A DNA stretch of 64,000 nucleotides, from positions 19,677 through 83,676 of the forward strand of contig JAETQY010000009.1 in the NCBI GenBank assembly GCA_021770445.1. Reading direction: 5' to 3'. The number at the start of each line of letters is the position of its first letter. Position 1 is the first letter of the stretch. The notes under the pieces were generated by a model. It had not been told where the DNA came from and did no database searches. It was given only the letters and a program-made list of their open reading frames with translations. Source of the stretch: Bacillota bacterium (GTDB lineage Bacteria > Bacillota > Clostridia > Oscillospirales > Oscillospiraceae). Shown here in pieces: positions 30,733 to 39,778 of this stretch. Position numbers and translations under genes: made by a program.

Positions 30733-30761
30733 TTTCCAAAACGCCCCGTATGTGATATAAT
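30733..30761 (+). promoter_or_regulatory. Promoter of zapA and the U32 peptidase operon
   Basis: TTTCCA (30733-30738) and TATAAT (30756-30761) at 17 bp, about 55 bp upstream of zapA. Confidence 0.75.
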
Positions 30762-30815
30762 GTCTCTATCTGTAAAAATCTGAGGAATCAGAGAAAGAGC
30801 GGGGAGGAAACGGTT

Positions 30816-31130
30816 ATGAAAAACAAGATCACAGTCACCATCGGAGGCAGGGATTATACCATGGTTGCGGTGGAGGACGAGGCATATGTCCGGCGGTGCG
30901 CCGAGCTGGTGGACCAGCAGATCAAAGAGATCTCGGCGGAGGGGCGGCTGTCCCAGGCGGACGCGGCGGTGCTGGCCGCCATGAACGTGGCCGATCTGCT
31001 GCTGAAGGAGCAGGAGACCTCGGAGAATCTCCGCCGCCAGGTGAAGGAGAACCTGGAGGAGGCCAACACCCTGAAGCTGGAGCTGTCCGAGGCCAAGCGG
31101 GAGATCTTCAAGCTGGGGACTAAGAAGTAA
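30816..31130 (+). CDS. zapA: Cell division protein ZapA
   Basis: The 104-residue protein has the ZapA fold: N-terminal KITVTIGGRDYTMVA with VRRCAELVDQQI, then AVLAAMNVADLLL and a C-terminal coiled coil (about 60-100). ZapA cross-links FtsZ filaments in the Z ring. ATG follows GGGGAGGAAACGGTT. The next gene starts 17 nt later, the common zapA/U32 pairing. Confidence 0.9.
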   Translation: MKNKITVTIGGRDYTMVAVEDEAYVRRCAELVDQQIKEISAEGRLSQADAAVLAAMNVADLLLKEQETSENLRRQVKENLEEANTLKLELSEAKREIFKLGTKK

Positions 31131-31147
31131 GGAAGGAGGCGCCGCCG

Positions 31148-33235
31148 ATGATGGAGCTGCTCGCTCCCGCGGGGTCTATGGAGGCGGTGACCGCAGCCGT
31201 CCAGAACGGGGCGGACGCCGTCTATTTTGGATACGGAGACTTCAACGCCCGCCGCGGCGCCCGGAACTTCACCCGGGAGGAGGCCGCGGCGGCGGTCTCC
31301 TACTGCCATATGCGGGGGTGTAAGGTCAACCTGACGCTGAATACCCTGCTCACCGACCGGGAGCTGCCCGCGGCGGCGGAGCTGGCCGCCCACGCCAGCG
31401 ACATCGGGGTGGACGCAGTGATTGTCCAGGACCTGGGGGTGGCCCGTATGCTCCGCCAGTCCTTTCCCGACCTGCCCGTCCACGGCTCCACCCAGATGAC
31501 CGTCCACTCCCTGGACGGGGTGAAGCTGTGCGCCGATCTGGGTATGACCCGGGTGGTGTTGGGCCGGGAGCTGAGCCGGGATCAGATCGCCTATATCTGT
31601 AAAAACTCCCCCATTGAGATCGAGGTGTTCGGCCACGGCGCCCTGTGCATGTGCTGGTCGGGCCAGTGCTTTTTCTCCAGCGTCATCGGCGGGCGCAGCG
31701 GTAACCGGGGGATGTGCGCCCAGCCCTGCCGGCTGAACTACGGCTGGAACGGCAAGGCCGACGAGTACCCCCTGTCCCTGAAGGACCTGTCCATGGCGGG
31801 CCACCTCAAGGAGCTCCAGGAGATGGGAGTGGCCTGCCTCAAGCTGGAGGGCCGGATGAAGCGGCCCGAGTATGTGGCCATCGTCACCGGCGTCTACGCC
31901 CGGGCCCTGCGGGAGGGCCGGGAGCCCACAGCCGAGGAGATTGACATCTTAAAGCAGACCTTTTCCCGCCAGGGCTTTACCGACGGGTACTTTATGAACA
32001 AAAAGGGGCCGGACATGTTCGGCACCCGCCAGGAGGAGAAGGAGCCCAAGGAATTGTATGCCCAGGCCCGGACCACCTATGAAAACGGGGTGGAGAACCG
32101 GAAGGAGCCGGTGCGCATGTTCGCCCTCATCGAGGCCGGCCGGCCCGCCCAGGTGGCGGTCCAGGACCGCCAGGGCCGGGTGGCCCAGGTGGAGGGCCCT
32201 GTCCCCGAGGAGGCTCGGAACGTCCCTCTCACTCGGGAGAAGGTGGAGAGCCAGCTCTCCCGTACCGGGGGCACCCCCTTCGGCTGTGAGAAGGCGGTAG
32301 CCAAGGTGGCTGAGGGCCTGTCCCTCCCCCTGTCCGCCCTCAACGACCTGCGCCGAAGGGCACTGGAGGAGCTGATGAAGCAGCGGGGAACACCGGCCCA
32401 GCGGCGGCGCTCCCCCTATCAGCCGGGGGTGCGGTATGAGAACCAGAAGGAGCCCCCGGTGTTCACCGTCTCCCTGCGCAGGGCGGACCAGCTCAGTACC
32501 GACCTGCTGAGACTAAAGCCCGCCCTCATCTATCTCCCCGCCGACGAGGGGGCCGCCCATCCAGACGCCGTCAGGCGCTGCCAGCAGGCGGGGGTGCCTG
32601 TGGCCGTCTCCCTGCCCCGCATCTGCACCGACGGCGAGCTGCCCCAGCTGGAGCAGGACCTGGTGGCTCTGCGAGAGCTGGGCGTCACTGAGGCCCTGGC
32701 CGGCACCTGGGGGGCCGTGCGCCGGGCCCAGCAGATGGGATTCTCGGTCCGGGGGGACTACGGCCTGGGGGTGTACAACAGCCAGACCATGAAGGAGCTG
32801 CGCCGGCTGGGCCTGCTCTCCGCCACCCTCTCCTTTGAGCTGAAATTTCCCCAGATCCGGGATATCTCCAAGGCCATCCCCGCCGAGTTCATCGCCTACG
32901 GCCGCCTGCCCCTGATGATCACCGAGAACTGCATCATCTACAACCACTGCGGGCGGCACACCTGCGACAATGTGAACCTGCTTACCGACCGGAAGGGGGA
33001 GCGGTTCCCCGTGGTCAAGGCCTGGGGGTGCCGGAATGAGATCTACAACTCCAAAAAGGTCTTTCTGGCCGACAAGCAGGCCGACTGGCGGAAGCTGGGC
33101 CTGTGGGGCGCGAGGCTTCAGTTCACCACCGAGAACGCTCTGGAGTGTGCCCAGGTGCTGGAGCGGTACTTAAACCAGGGCAAATATCAGCCCAACGACT
33201 TCACCCGGGGCCTGTACTACCGGGACGTGGAGTAG
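31148..33235 (+). CDS. U32 family peptidase (RlhA/YhbU-like) with DUF3656 region
   Basis: This 695-residue protein has the U32 signature: MELLAPAGSMEAVTAAVQNG at the N-terminus, VFGHGALCMCWSGQCFFSS (about 165), GNRGMCAQPCR (about 190) and LKLEGRMKRPEYVA. The Cys residues are those proposed to bind an Fe-S cluster in RlhA/TrhP (YrrO/YegQ), which hydroxylate RNA. A C-terminal beta-barrel and a second U32-like half follow. The modern function is RNA hydroxylation rather than proteolysis, but the exact target is not determined. Confidence 0.88.
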   Translation: MMELLAPAGSMEAVTAAVQNGADAVYFGYGDFNARRGARNFTREEAAAAVSYCHMRGCKVNLTLNTLLTDRELPAAAELAAHASDIGVDAVIVQDLGVARMLRQSFPDLPVHGSTQMTVHSLDGVKLCADLGMTRVVLGRELSRDQIAYICKNSPIEIEVFGHGALCMCWSGQCFFSSVIGGRSGNRGMCAQPCRLNYGWNGKADEYPLSLKDLSMAGHLKELQEMGVACLKLEGRMKRPEYVAIVTGVYARALREGREPTAEEIDILKQTFSRQGFTDGYFMNKKGPDMFGTRQEEKEPKELYAQARTTYENGVENRKEPVRMFALIEAGRPAQVAVQDRQGRVAQVEGPVPEEARNVPLTREKVESQLSRTGGTPFGCEKAVAKVAEGLSLPLSALNDLRRRALEELMKQRGTPAQRRRSPYQPGVRYENQKEPPVFTVSLRRADQLSTDLLRLKPALIYLPADEGAAHPDAVRRCQQAGVPVAVSLPRICTDGELPQLEQDLVALRELGVTEALAGTWGAVRRAQQMGFSVRGDYGLGVYNSQTMKELRRLGLLSATLSFELKFPQIRDISKAIPAEFIAYGRLPLMITENCIIYNHCGRHTCDNVNLLTDRKGERFPVVKAWGCRNEIYNSKKVFLADKQADWRKLGLWGARLQFTTENALECAQVLERYLNQGKYQPNDFTRGLYYRDVE

Positions 33236-33239
33236 GCCT

Positions 33240-34364
33240 ATGCTCAGCCGTCAAAAATTGTTCTGGCTCAGCCGGGTGTACGACCTGCCCGGTTCCGACA
33301 AGCGTTTTCTTCGGGCCGTCCGGGACAACTGCGCCTACCACATCAAACACTGCCCCGAGTACCGGACCATCTGCAAGGCGGAGGGCTTTTCCCCGGACCA
33401 GGTGAAGACCATAGACGACCTGGCAAAGCTGCCCCTCCTGCCCACTCTGTTCTTTAAGCGGCATCATGTCTCCTCCATGCCGGGGTGGCGCACCCCCATG
33501 AAGGTGACCTCCTCGGGCACCAGCGGCAGCTTTAGCCGGGTGAGCTTCGACTGGGGCTGCATCTTCGCTGAGATCCCCATGGTGCTCCGGCTGGGATTTT
33601 ACCACAGGCTGGTCTCTCCCGTGCCTGCCCGCTATGTGATCCTGGGCTACAAGCCGGGGAAGCAGGACAAAATGGGGGTGGCCCGGACCATGTTCGGCCT
33701 GACCCACTTCGCCCCGCCTGTGGGGCGGTTTTACGCCCTGCGGTGGAAGGACGGAGGCTACGTCCCCGACCTGGACGGGGCGGTGAAAACCCTGGCCCGA
33801 TGGGCCCACTCCCCCCTGCCCGTGCGCGTCGTGGCCTTCCCCTCCTACCTCTGGTTCGGGATGGAGCGGCTGGAGGAGCTGGGCCTGTCGGTGAAGCTGC
33901 CCAAGGGGTCGAAAATTCTCCTGGCCGGGGGCTGGAAGCAGCACTACGCCCAAGAGGTGGACAAGAATACCCTCTACGCCCTGGCCAAAAGGGTGCTGGG
34001 GGTGGAGGAGGAGAACATCCACGAGTTTTTCGGGGCGGTGGAGCACCCGGTTTTCTTCAACTCCTGCAAAAACCACCACTTCCACATCCCCGCTTACGCC
34101 CGGGTCATCATCCGGGATGTGCGCACATTGGCCCCCCTGCCCATGGGGGAGGTGGGGCTGGTGAACCTGATTACACCTCTGATCAACGCCACCCCGGTGA
34201 CCAGCGTCATGACCGACGACCTGGGGTATCTCACCCCCGGGGAGGAATGCGGCTGCGGCCTGACCGTCCCTTACCTCACCATTCTGGGCCGGGCGGGCCT
34301 GAACGACATCACCACCTGCGCCGCAGGCGCGGCCGAGTTACTAAACCAAACCGGAGCCCAGTGA
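33240..34364 (+). CDS. LuxE-like acyl-protein synthetase
   Basis: The 374-residue protein has an adenylation domain of LuxE type: YHIKHCPEYRTIC, a P-loop-like TSSGTSGSFSRVSFD (about 92-106), RYVILGYKP, and ILLAGGWKQHY (about 224), with GRAGLNDI at the end. LuxE activates a fatty acid as acyl-AMP and passes it to a Cys of itself and then to LuxC. No luciferase genes are present, so the product may be a long-chain aldehyde for another use. It begins 5 nt after the U32 stop. Confidence 0.85.
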   Translation: MLSRQKLFWLSRVYDLPGSDKRFLRAVRDNCAYHIKHCPEYRTICKAEGFSPDQVKTIDDLAKLPLLPTLFFKRHHVSSMPGWRTPMKVTSSGTSGSFSRVSFDWGCIFAEIPMVLRLGFYHRLVSPVPARYVILGYKPGKQDKMGVARTMFGLTHFAPPVGRFYALRWKDGGYVPDLDGAVKTLARWAHSPLPVRVVAFPSYLWFGMERLEELGLSVKLPKGSKILLAGGWKQHYAQEVDKNTLYALAKRVLGVEEENIHEFFGAVEHPVFFNSCKNHHFHIPAYARVIIRDVRTLAPLPMGEVGLVNLITPLINATPVTSVMTDDLGYLTPGEECGCGLTVPYLTILGRAGLNDITTCAAGAAELLNQTGAQ

Positions 34365-34474
34365 AACGGGTCCGGTTTGGAGAGGAGGAGCAAGGGAATG
34401 GAGCGAATCATGATTTTGAAAAAATCATGGAAGCGGAATGGACTTTGCTCCGACGAGGGCAAGGGAGAAATGCC

Positions 34475-35737
34475 ATGATTTTCGCCAACGGAAGCATTCT
34501 CCCCGATTCGGAGCTGGAGGTCGTCCTGTCCCGGCTGGAGGAGGAGCTCCCCCAAATTCTCGGCGGCCCGCCGCTGGAGGCGGCCACCGTACTGGACGCC
34601 CTGGAAGCTTTGGGCAATGAGCTGGACAACGGGGCGCTGGACCCTCTCATCGCCCAATTCGCCCCGCCCGGGGCCAGGGAGGAGCTGGACCGGGTCCGGC
34701 CCCAGATCGGCCGCGCCGCCCTGGAGGAGCGCCTGGACCTGGAGCTGGGGGGTCTGAGCGGGCCCCGGCCCTTCGGGAGAGCGGAGGTCCGGCCTCTGGG
34801 GGTGCTGCTCCATGTGGCCCCGGGGAATATGGCGGGACTGCCCGCCTTCACCGCCGCAGAGGGGCTGCTCACCGGCAATATCAACCTGGTCAAGCTGCCC
34901 CGAGGGGACAAAGGGCTCACCCTGGCGGTATTCCAGAAGCTGACGGAGCTGGAACCGGACCTGTCCCCTTACCTGTACGCCTTCGATATCCCGTCAAAAG
35001 ATACCGCCTCCCTCGGTCGGCTGGCCGCCCTGGCCGACGGAATTGTCACCTGGGGCGGGGACGGAGCGGTTTCCGCCATGCGGGAGCTGGCCCCGGCCGG
35101 GTGCAGGCTCATCGAGTGGGGCCACCGGCTCAGCTTTGCCTATCTGTCCGACTGGGAGGGGGCCGACCTGTCCGCCCTGGCGGAGCACATCGTCTCCACC
35201 GGTGGGCTGTTGTGCTCCTCCTGTCAGGTGATCTTTTTGGATACGGAATATCTATCCGTCGGGGAACAATTCTGCAAAAAATTCCTCCCTGTATTGGAAA
35301 AGGCCGCCATGGCCCACTACAAAACCCCCGGACAGGCGGCCCAGGCGGCCCTCTACGCCCGGGAGACGGCCCTGGAGCAGGTGGTGGACCGGGCCGGCTC
35401 TGACGATCTGAATTTCCCCGGCCAGTGCTGTTCCCTCACCCTGCGCCGGGACTGTGAGCTGGAGCTGTCCCACCTCCACGGCAATGTGCTGGTGAAGCGC
35501 CTGCCCCGGGGGGAGATTATCCCCACCTTGCGGCGACAGCGGGGCCGGCTCCAGACGGCGGGACTGCTCTGTCCTGAAGGGGCGCGGGAGGAGCTGACCG
35601 CCCTGCTGGCCAGGGCGGGGGTCAACCGGATCACCGCCCCTGGACATATGTCCCACACCTTCCCCCTGGAGGCCCACGATGGGGAGTACCCCCTGCGCCG
35701 GTATGTGCGGGTGGTGGACGTGGAAAATAAATTTTGA
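34475..35737 (+). CDS. LuxC-like acyl-CoA/acyl-protein reductase
   Basis: The 420-residue protein starts at ATG 34475 with GGGAGA. It resembles the LuxC aldehyde-dehydrogenase-fold reductase: VLLHVAPGNMAGLPAFTAAEGLLTG is a cofactor-fold segment, GGLLCSSCQVIFLD (about 243-256) carries the probable nucleophilic Cys, and LHGNVLVKRLPRG lies near the end. It would reduce the acyl group delivered by the LuxE-like protein to an aldehyde with NADPH. The 110-nt gap before it contains an inverted repeat CATGATTTT/AAAATCATG. Confidence 0.85.
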   Translation: MIFANGSILPDSELEVVLSRLEEELPQILGGPPLEAATVLDALEALGNELDNGALDPLIAQFAPPGAREELDRVRPQIGRAALEERLDLELGGLSGPRPFGRAEVRPLGVLLHVAPGNMAGLPAFTAAEGLLTGNINLVKLPRGDKGLTLAVFQKLTELEPDLSPYLYAFDIPSKDTASLGRLAALADGIVTWGGDGAVSAMRELAPAGCRLIEWGHRLSFAYLSDWEGADLSALAEHIVSTGGLLCSSCQVIFLDTEYLSVGEQFCKKFLPVLEKAAMAHYKTPGQAAQAALYARETALEQVVDRAGSDDLNFPGQCCSLTLRRDCELELSHLHGNVLVKRLPRGEIIPTLRRQRGRLQTAGLLCPEGAREELTALLARAGVNRITAPGHMSHTFPLEAHDGEYPLRRYVRVVDVENKF

Positions 35738-35749
35738 GGAGTTTACAAT

Positions 35750-36199
35750 ATGGACTTGAAAATCAAGGCGGTTTCCCCTAAAATCGGGAAAGAAATCCCC
35801 CTGCCCTACTACGCCACCCCCGGCTCGGCGGCCATGGACCTCCACGCCTGTGTGGACGAAGCGGTGACCATCCCCGCCGGCGGGCGGAGGACCATCCCCA
35901 CCGGCATCGCCATCGCCCTGCCCTCAGCAGACTATGTGGCCCTGGTGTACGCCCGCAGCGGCCTGGGCATCAAGCACGGGGTGGCCCCGGCCAACTGCGT
36001 GGGGGTCATCGACAGTGATTACAGAGGTGAAATATTAGTAGGGCTTCAAAACTCTGGGGAATCGGATTTTACCGTTCAGCCCGGGGATCGCATCGCCCAG
36101 CTGATGATCGCCCCGGTGATTCAGGCCAGCATTCAGATGGTGGACGAGCTGGACGACACCGCCCGGGGGGCGGGAGGCTTCGGGTCCACGGGACAATAA
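35750..36199 (+). CDS. dut: dUTP diphosphatase (trimeric)
   Basis: All five trimeric dUTPase motifs are present in the 149 residues: GSAAMDLHA, ARSGLG, GVIDSDYRGE, GDRIAQLMI and the C-terminal RGAGGFGSTG P-loop-like arm. It hydrolyses dUTP to dUMP, keeping uracil out of DNA. It starts 12 nt after luxC and 13 nt before the DUF2262 gene, so it is in the same operon. Confidence 0.95.
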   Translation: MDLKIKAVSPKIGKEIPLPYYATPGSAAMDLHACVDEAVTIPAGGRRTIPTGIAIALPSADYVALVYARSGLGIKHGVAPANCVGVIDSDYRGEILVGLQNSGESDFTVQPGDRIAQLMIAPVIQASIQMVDELDDTARGAGGFGSTGQ

Positions 36200-36212
36200 G
36201 GAGGAAACCGCC

Positions 36213-37064
36213 ATGTTCGGTCTGTTTAAGAGCAAAGGGGAAAAGCCCGAGGAGAAGGAGCGCAAGGCCCGGGCTGAGAACCCGGAAAGCCGGCAGTTCA
36301 AGGAGTTCGCCGCCCAGTTTCTCCCGGAGGAGCTGTCCATTCTGGCTGTCACCGGGGCCAACGGCTTCGGCGGCGGCAAGAGTGGCAAAGAGGAGCTGTG
36401 GACGGCCTCCATCGGCCTGACCGCCTGGATGGAGGAGGACAGCCCCGACATCCACCAGGGGGAGTTTGTCCTCAGCACCGTAGGGGACGACCAGCTGCTG
36501 GAGATTTTGCGGCATCGGGCTCCCAGGGATTTCATCCTCAAATTTCGGGGACGGGTGTCGGAGGACGGCAAGCGCCTGCTGCTGCTGGACCTGCCCGAGC
36601 CCGGGTTCGACCCCGACCTGAAGGCGATTTTAGAGGAGCAGAAGAAGCCGGTCACCTTCTGGGAGGAGGGGCTGGGCACCTTCACCCTGAACCGGCAGGT
36701 GAACTGGTTTGAAACCAATGTAGACTGGTTGGGGACGGAGATTTCCATGGTCTTTGACCGGGAGGAGGACCGGGCCGCCTGTATCCAAAACGCCAAGGTC
36801 CTGCTGGCAGCCGCCAACCACTGGGACAAACGGGTGCGGGAGTACGCCGCGGACGAGCTGGTCTCCCTGGCCAACGACTGGGCGGAGGATGAGGAGGTCA
36901 CCCGGGAGCAGTTCATGGAGCGGATGGAGCTGGAATCTATCGAGATTCGGGAGGACGGCGCCTTCGAGTTCTGGTTCGCCGACGGGGAGATGTTCTACGG
37001 CCACTCCATCCATGTGCAGGGCAATCTGACCGACGGCCCTAGCACGGCTCAGATGGAGGGCTGA
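36213..37064 (+). CDS. DUF2262-containing protein
   Basis: The 283-residue protein has a lysine/glutamate-rich N-terminus and a C-terminal DUF2262-like domain (about 140-270), with a NWFETNVDWLGTEISMVFD segment, AANHWDKRVREYAADELVSLAN and FEFWFADGEMFYGHSI. Function is unknown; relatives often occur in operons of unrelated genes. It ends convergent with the DUF6809-like gene, overlapping it by 16 nt. Confidence 0.75.
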   Translation: MFGLFKSKGEKPEEKERKARAENPESRQFKEFAAQFLPEELSILAVTGANGFGGGKSGKEELWTASIGLTAWMEEDSPDIHQGEFVLSTVGDDQLLEILRHRAPRDFILKFRGRVSEDGKRLLLLDLPEPGFDPDLKAILEEQKKPVTFWEEGLGTFTLNRQVNWFETNVDWLGTEISMVFDREEDRAACIQNAKVLLAAANHWDKRVREYAADELVSLANDWAEDEEVTREQFMERMELESIEIREDGAFEFWFADGEMFYGHSIHVQGNLTDGPSTAQMEG

Positions 37065-37306
37065 TTCAGCGCCTCCAGTATGAGCCGGGCGCCCAGGAGA
37101 AAGCCGGAGCGGTAATACTGAAAATTCCGCCGTTCTTCCCGCTCTCCCTCCAGCTCACACAGGCGGTCGAGAAACGCCTCGCCGAATGCCGCTTCGATCT
37201 TGTCCGTCTCCGAGAAGATTTGGTCGTATAATTCCTGTTGCTTTTTATCCCGCTTGGGGGTAATATCGTATTCACCGCTGAATAATTGATATAGGATGTT
37301 TTCCAT
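37049..37306 (-). CDS. DUF6809-like small protein
   Basis: The 85-residue all-helical protein begins MENILYQLFSGEYDI and contains QELYDQIFSETDKIEAAFGE and GFLLGARLILEAL. From memory this resembles DUF6809 proteins, common in gut Firmicutes, often next to XRE regulators. It is divergent from the XRE gene and shares its operators, so the two are probably controlled together. Confidence 0.65.
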   Translation of the reverse strand: MENILYQLFSGEYDITPKRDKKQQELYDQIFSETDKIEAAFGEAFLDRLCELEGEREERRNFQYYRSGFLLGARLILEALNQPSI

Positions 37307-37322
37307 TTTAGTACCTCCTCGG

Positions 37323-37382
37323 AAGTCTAATTTAATTAGACTTTGTGGGCTTAGTATAGTCTATTTATATTAGACTTGTCAA
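37323..37382. promoter_or_regulatory. Divergent promoters with two palindromic operators
   Basis: The palindrome AAGTCTAATT-T-AATTAGACTT (37323-37343) and the repeat AGTCTA-N7-TAGACT (37358-37376) surround two promoters. Plus: TTGTGG (37343) and TATATT (37366) at 17 bp. Minus: TTGACA (37377-37382) and TATACT (37353-37358) at 18 bp. The XRE protein is the likely repressor of both. Confidence 0.8.
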
Positions 37383-37394
37383 GGGGTATTTGCT

Positions 37395-37637
37395 ATGTTT
37401 TCTAAAAAACTATTTGGTCAACGAATTTCTGAATTGCGAAAGAATTCGGGAGAAACACAAACAGCCCTTGGCGAACTGATTGGAGTGAAAAAGGGGCAGA
37501 TTAGCGGAATAGAGTGCGGCAATGCGACAACTACCGCCGAACGCATCGCCCTGATCTGTGAGCACTACAAGGTCTCCGCCGACTATCTGCTGGGCCTCAC
37601 CGACGACCCGGAGCCGAAATATGGGGTGAAGCCGTGA
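37395..37637 (+). CDS. XRE-family repressor
   Basis: The 80-residue protein is a single HTH domain (FGQRISELRKNSGETQTALG, IGVKKGQISGIE, AERIALICEHYKVSADYLLGLTD). The 5' codons are AT-richer than the neighbours, a sign of transfer, while the 3' end overlaps the maf start by 4 nt (GTGA). It interrupts what would otherwise be a dut/DUF2262-maf-mre order. Confidence 0.82.
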   Translation: MFSKKLFGQRISELRKNSGETQTALGELIGVKKGQISGIECGNATTTAERIALICEHYKVSADYLLGLTDDPEPKYGVKP

Positions 37638-38233
37638 AGATCATCTTAGCCTCCCAGTCGCCCCGGCGGCGGGAGCTGCTGGAGCGGATGGGGATTACGG
37701 ACTTTGAGGTCATCCCCGCCCAGGGGGAGGAGATCGCCACCCGCAGCCTGACCCCCGACCAGCTGGTGGAGGAGCTGTCCAGAAACAAGTGCGCTGAGGT
37801 GGCCGCCACCCATCCGGACGACCTGATTATCGCCGCCGACACGGTGGTGGCGGTGAACAACCGGGTGCTGGGCAAGCCCCGCAATGAGGAGGACGCCGCC
37901 CGGATGCTCAATGCCCTGTCGGGCCGGCTGAATATGGTATACACCGGCGTGACCGTCTCCCTGAGCGGGAAGACAGCCACCGAGCATGAGATCACCTGCG
38001 TCCGCTTCCGCCCTCTGACCCAGGCGGACATTATTCGCTACATCGCCACCGGCGAGCCCATGGACAAGGCTGGGGGCTATGGCATCCAGGGCTACGGCTG
38101 TGTACTGGTGGAGGGCATTTCCGGGGATTATTATAATGTAATGGGCCTGCCGGTGTGCCGGCTGGCCAAAATGCTGGCCCGGTTCGGGGTAGATACCCTG
38201 GCTCTGGCCGCAGAGAAGGAGCAAAGAGCGTGA
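37634..38233 (+). CDS. maf: Maf-like nucleotide pyrophosphatase
   Basis: The 199-residue protein starts at GTG 37634 and has the Maf motifs ASQSPRRRELL (6-16), the IAADTVV substrate loop and the GYGIQG site. Maf proteins hydrolyse dTTP, UTP and modified nucleotides and sit with mre genes in Firmicutes, linked to arrest of septation. It is coupled to mreC by a 4-nt overlap. Confidence 0.92.
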   Translation: MKIILASQSPRRRELLERMGITDFEVIPAQGEEIATRSLTPDQLVEELSRNKCAEVAATHPDDLIIAADTVVAVNNRVLGKPRNEEDAARMLNALSGRLNMVYTGVTVSLSGKTATEHEITCVRFRPLTQADIIRYIATGEPMDKAGGYGIQGYGCVLVEGISGDYYNVMGLPVCRLAKMLARFGVDTLALAAEKEQRA

Positions 38234-39072
38234 AAGATTTCCTCCGGCAAAACGGGGTGCTGCTGCTGGTGATTGCCCTGCTGGCGTCCATTCTCATCGG
38301 GATATTTACCTTTGTGCTCAGCGGCGAGGCAGACCCCCTGTCCAACATTGTGAATACGATCACCTCCCCTGTGCGGGGGGGCATCGCCGCCGCCGCCGAC
38401 TGGGTGGAGGGGGCCTATGCCTATGTGTTCCACAAGGGGGAGCTGGAGGAGGAGCTGGACGCCCTGCGCACCCAGGTGGGCGAGCTCCAGGAGAAGGTGC
38501 GCCAGGGGGAGGAGGCCAGCCGGGAGAACGAGCAGCTCCGGGACCTGCTGGGCCTCCAGGCCCGGCGGCGGGACTTCGTCTTTGAGGCCGCCAAGGTTAC
38601 CGCCCGGTCCACCTCCAACTGGGAGTCCACACTCACCCTGAGCAAGGGCTCTACCGCCGGCATTGAGGCGGGGGACTGCGTGGTCACCCAGACCGGCGTG
38701 CTGGTGGGGGTGGTGGCCGAAACGGGGCTGAACTGGTGTACTGTGTCCACCATCATCGACACCGAGACCGAGATCGGCGGCATCGTCACCCGAACCTACT
38801 CCGCCGGCGTGCTGGAGGGGGACTTTTCCCTGATGAACGAGGGAAAGCTGAAGCTGAACTACCTGCCCGAGGGGGCCCAGCTGGTCACCGGGGACGAGGT
38901 GCTCACCTCCGGCCGGGGCGAGGTGTTCCCCTCCGGGCTGGAGGTAGGCCGGGTAGAGGGGGTCTTTACCGACCCCTCCGGCCAGACCCGCTACGCGGTG
39001 GTGGCCCCCTCGGTGGCCCTGGACTCCCTCATCGAGGTATTTGTCATCAAGGATTTTGAGATTGTCGAGTAG
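38230..39072 (+). CDS. mreC: Rod shape-determining protein MreC
   Basis: GTG 38230 has AAGGAG upstream. The 280-residue protein has one N-terminal TM (LLLVIALLASILIGIFTFVL), a coiled coil (about 70-105) and two beta-barrel halves with VTARSTSNWESTLTLSKGS and VGVVAETGLNWCTV. MreC is the periplasm-side scaffold of the elongasome, binding PBP2. The longer upstream start lies inside maf and lacks an RBS. MreB is not in this window. Confidence 0.93.
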   Translation: MKDFLRQNGVLLLVIALLASILIGIFTFVLSGEADPLSNIVNTITSPVRGGIAAAADWVEGAYAYVFHKGELEEELDALRTQVGELQEKVRQGEEASRENEQLRDLLGLQARRRDFVFEAAKVTARSTSNWESTLTLSKGSTAGIEAGDCVVTQTGVLVGVVAETGLNWCTVSTIIDTETEIGGIVTRTYSAGVLEGDFSLMNEGKLKLNYLPEGAQLVTGDEVLTSGRGEVFPSGLEVGRVEGVFTDPSGQTRYAVVAPSVALDSLIEVFVIKDFEIVE

Positions 39073-39168
39073 GGGCCGGCGCCCTCGCCGGCCCGTTTCC
39101 GCAAGATGACGTATTTTGTAAAAGGCGGGCCGCCGAGGGCGGCGGCCCCTGCGGTAAAGGGGATATCT

Positions 39169-39681
39169 ATGACCCGACGGGATCTGATCCATAAATGGCT
39201 GGTCTACGCCCTGGGGCTGTTGCCCGTGTGGCTGCTGGACGCCTATATCCTGCCCCGGTACCCCCTGTACGGCGCCTCGCCCATGCTGCTGCCCCTGGCG
39301 GTGGCGGCGGTGGCGGTGCTGGAGGGGGCCTACTCGGGCACCGGCTTCGGCCTGGGGGTGGGGCTGCTGTGGGAGCTGGCCTATCCAGGAGGCTTCGGGG
39401 GACTGGTGTTTTTCCTGGCCCTGGCCGGCATGGCCATGGGAGGGGTGTCCCAGTACGCCCTGAGCCAGACCTTTATCGGCTGTCTCATCTGCGCGGCGGG
39501 GACAGTGGGACTGCTGGAGCTGCTGCGCGTTGCCCGGGGGCTGCTCACCAACGCCGCCCCCCTGTCCGCCCTGCTGGAGGCGGCCGCCCCAGAGTTTCTC
39601 TGGTCGGTGGCCTGGACCCCTCTGGTCTGGCTGCTGTTCCGGGCGGTCCACCAGAAGGTGGGCGGGAACAAGCTGGCCTAG
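39169..39681 (+). CDS. mreD: Rod shape-determining protein MreD
   Basis: The 170-residue protein has about five to six hydrophobic segments, starting with WLVYALGLLPVWLLDA. Position between mreC and PBP2 is the main evidence, since MreD sequences are poorly conserved. ATG 39169 follows AAAGGGGATATCT. The spacer before it contains a GC-rich hairpin (GGGCCGGCGCCCTCGCCGGCCC-type) without a T-run. Confidence 0.78.
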   Translation: MTRRDLIHKWLVYALGLLPVWLLDAYILPRYPLYGASPMLLPLAVAAVAVLEGAYSGTGFGLGVGLLWELAYPGGFGGLVFFLALAGMAMGGVSQYALSQTFIGCLICAAGTVGLLELLRVARGLLTNAAPLSALLEAAAPEFLWSVAWTPLVWLLFRAVHQKVGGNKLA

Positions 39682-39778
39682 GCCTCGCCGGCCGGGCGTT
39701 CCTTTCTTGAAAGAAAGGAACCGAAAGAACTTTCGGGCAAAATTGCGTTTTGCCTGCGTTTTTGCAAAGGAGACCCCA

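Noticed and set aside
33240-35737. Bioluminescence operon
   Set aside because: No luxA/luxB/luxD/luxG; only the acyl-reductase part is present.
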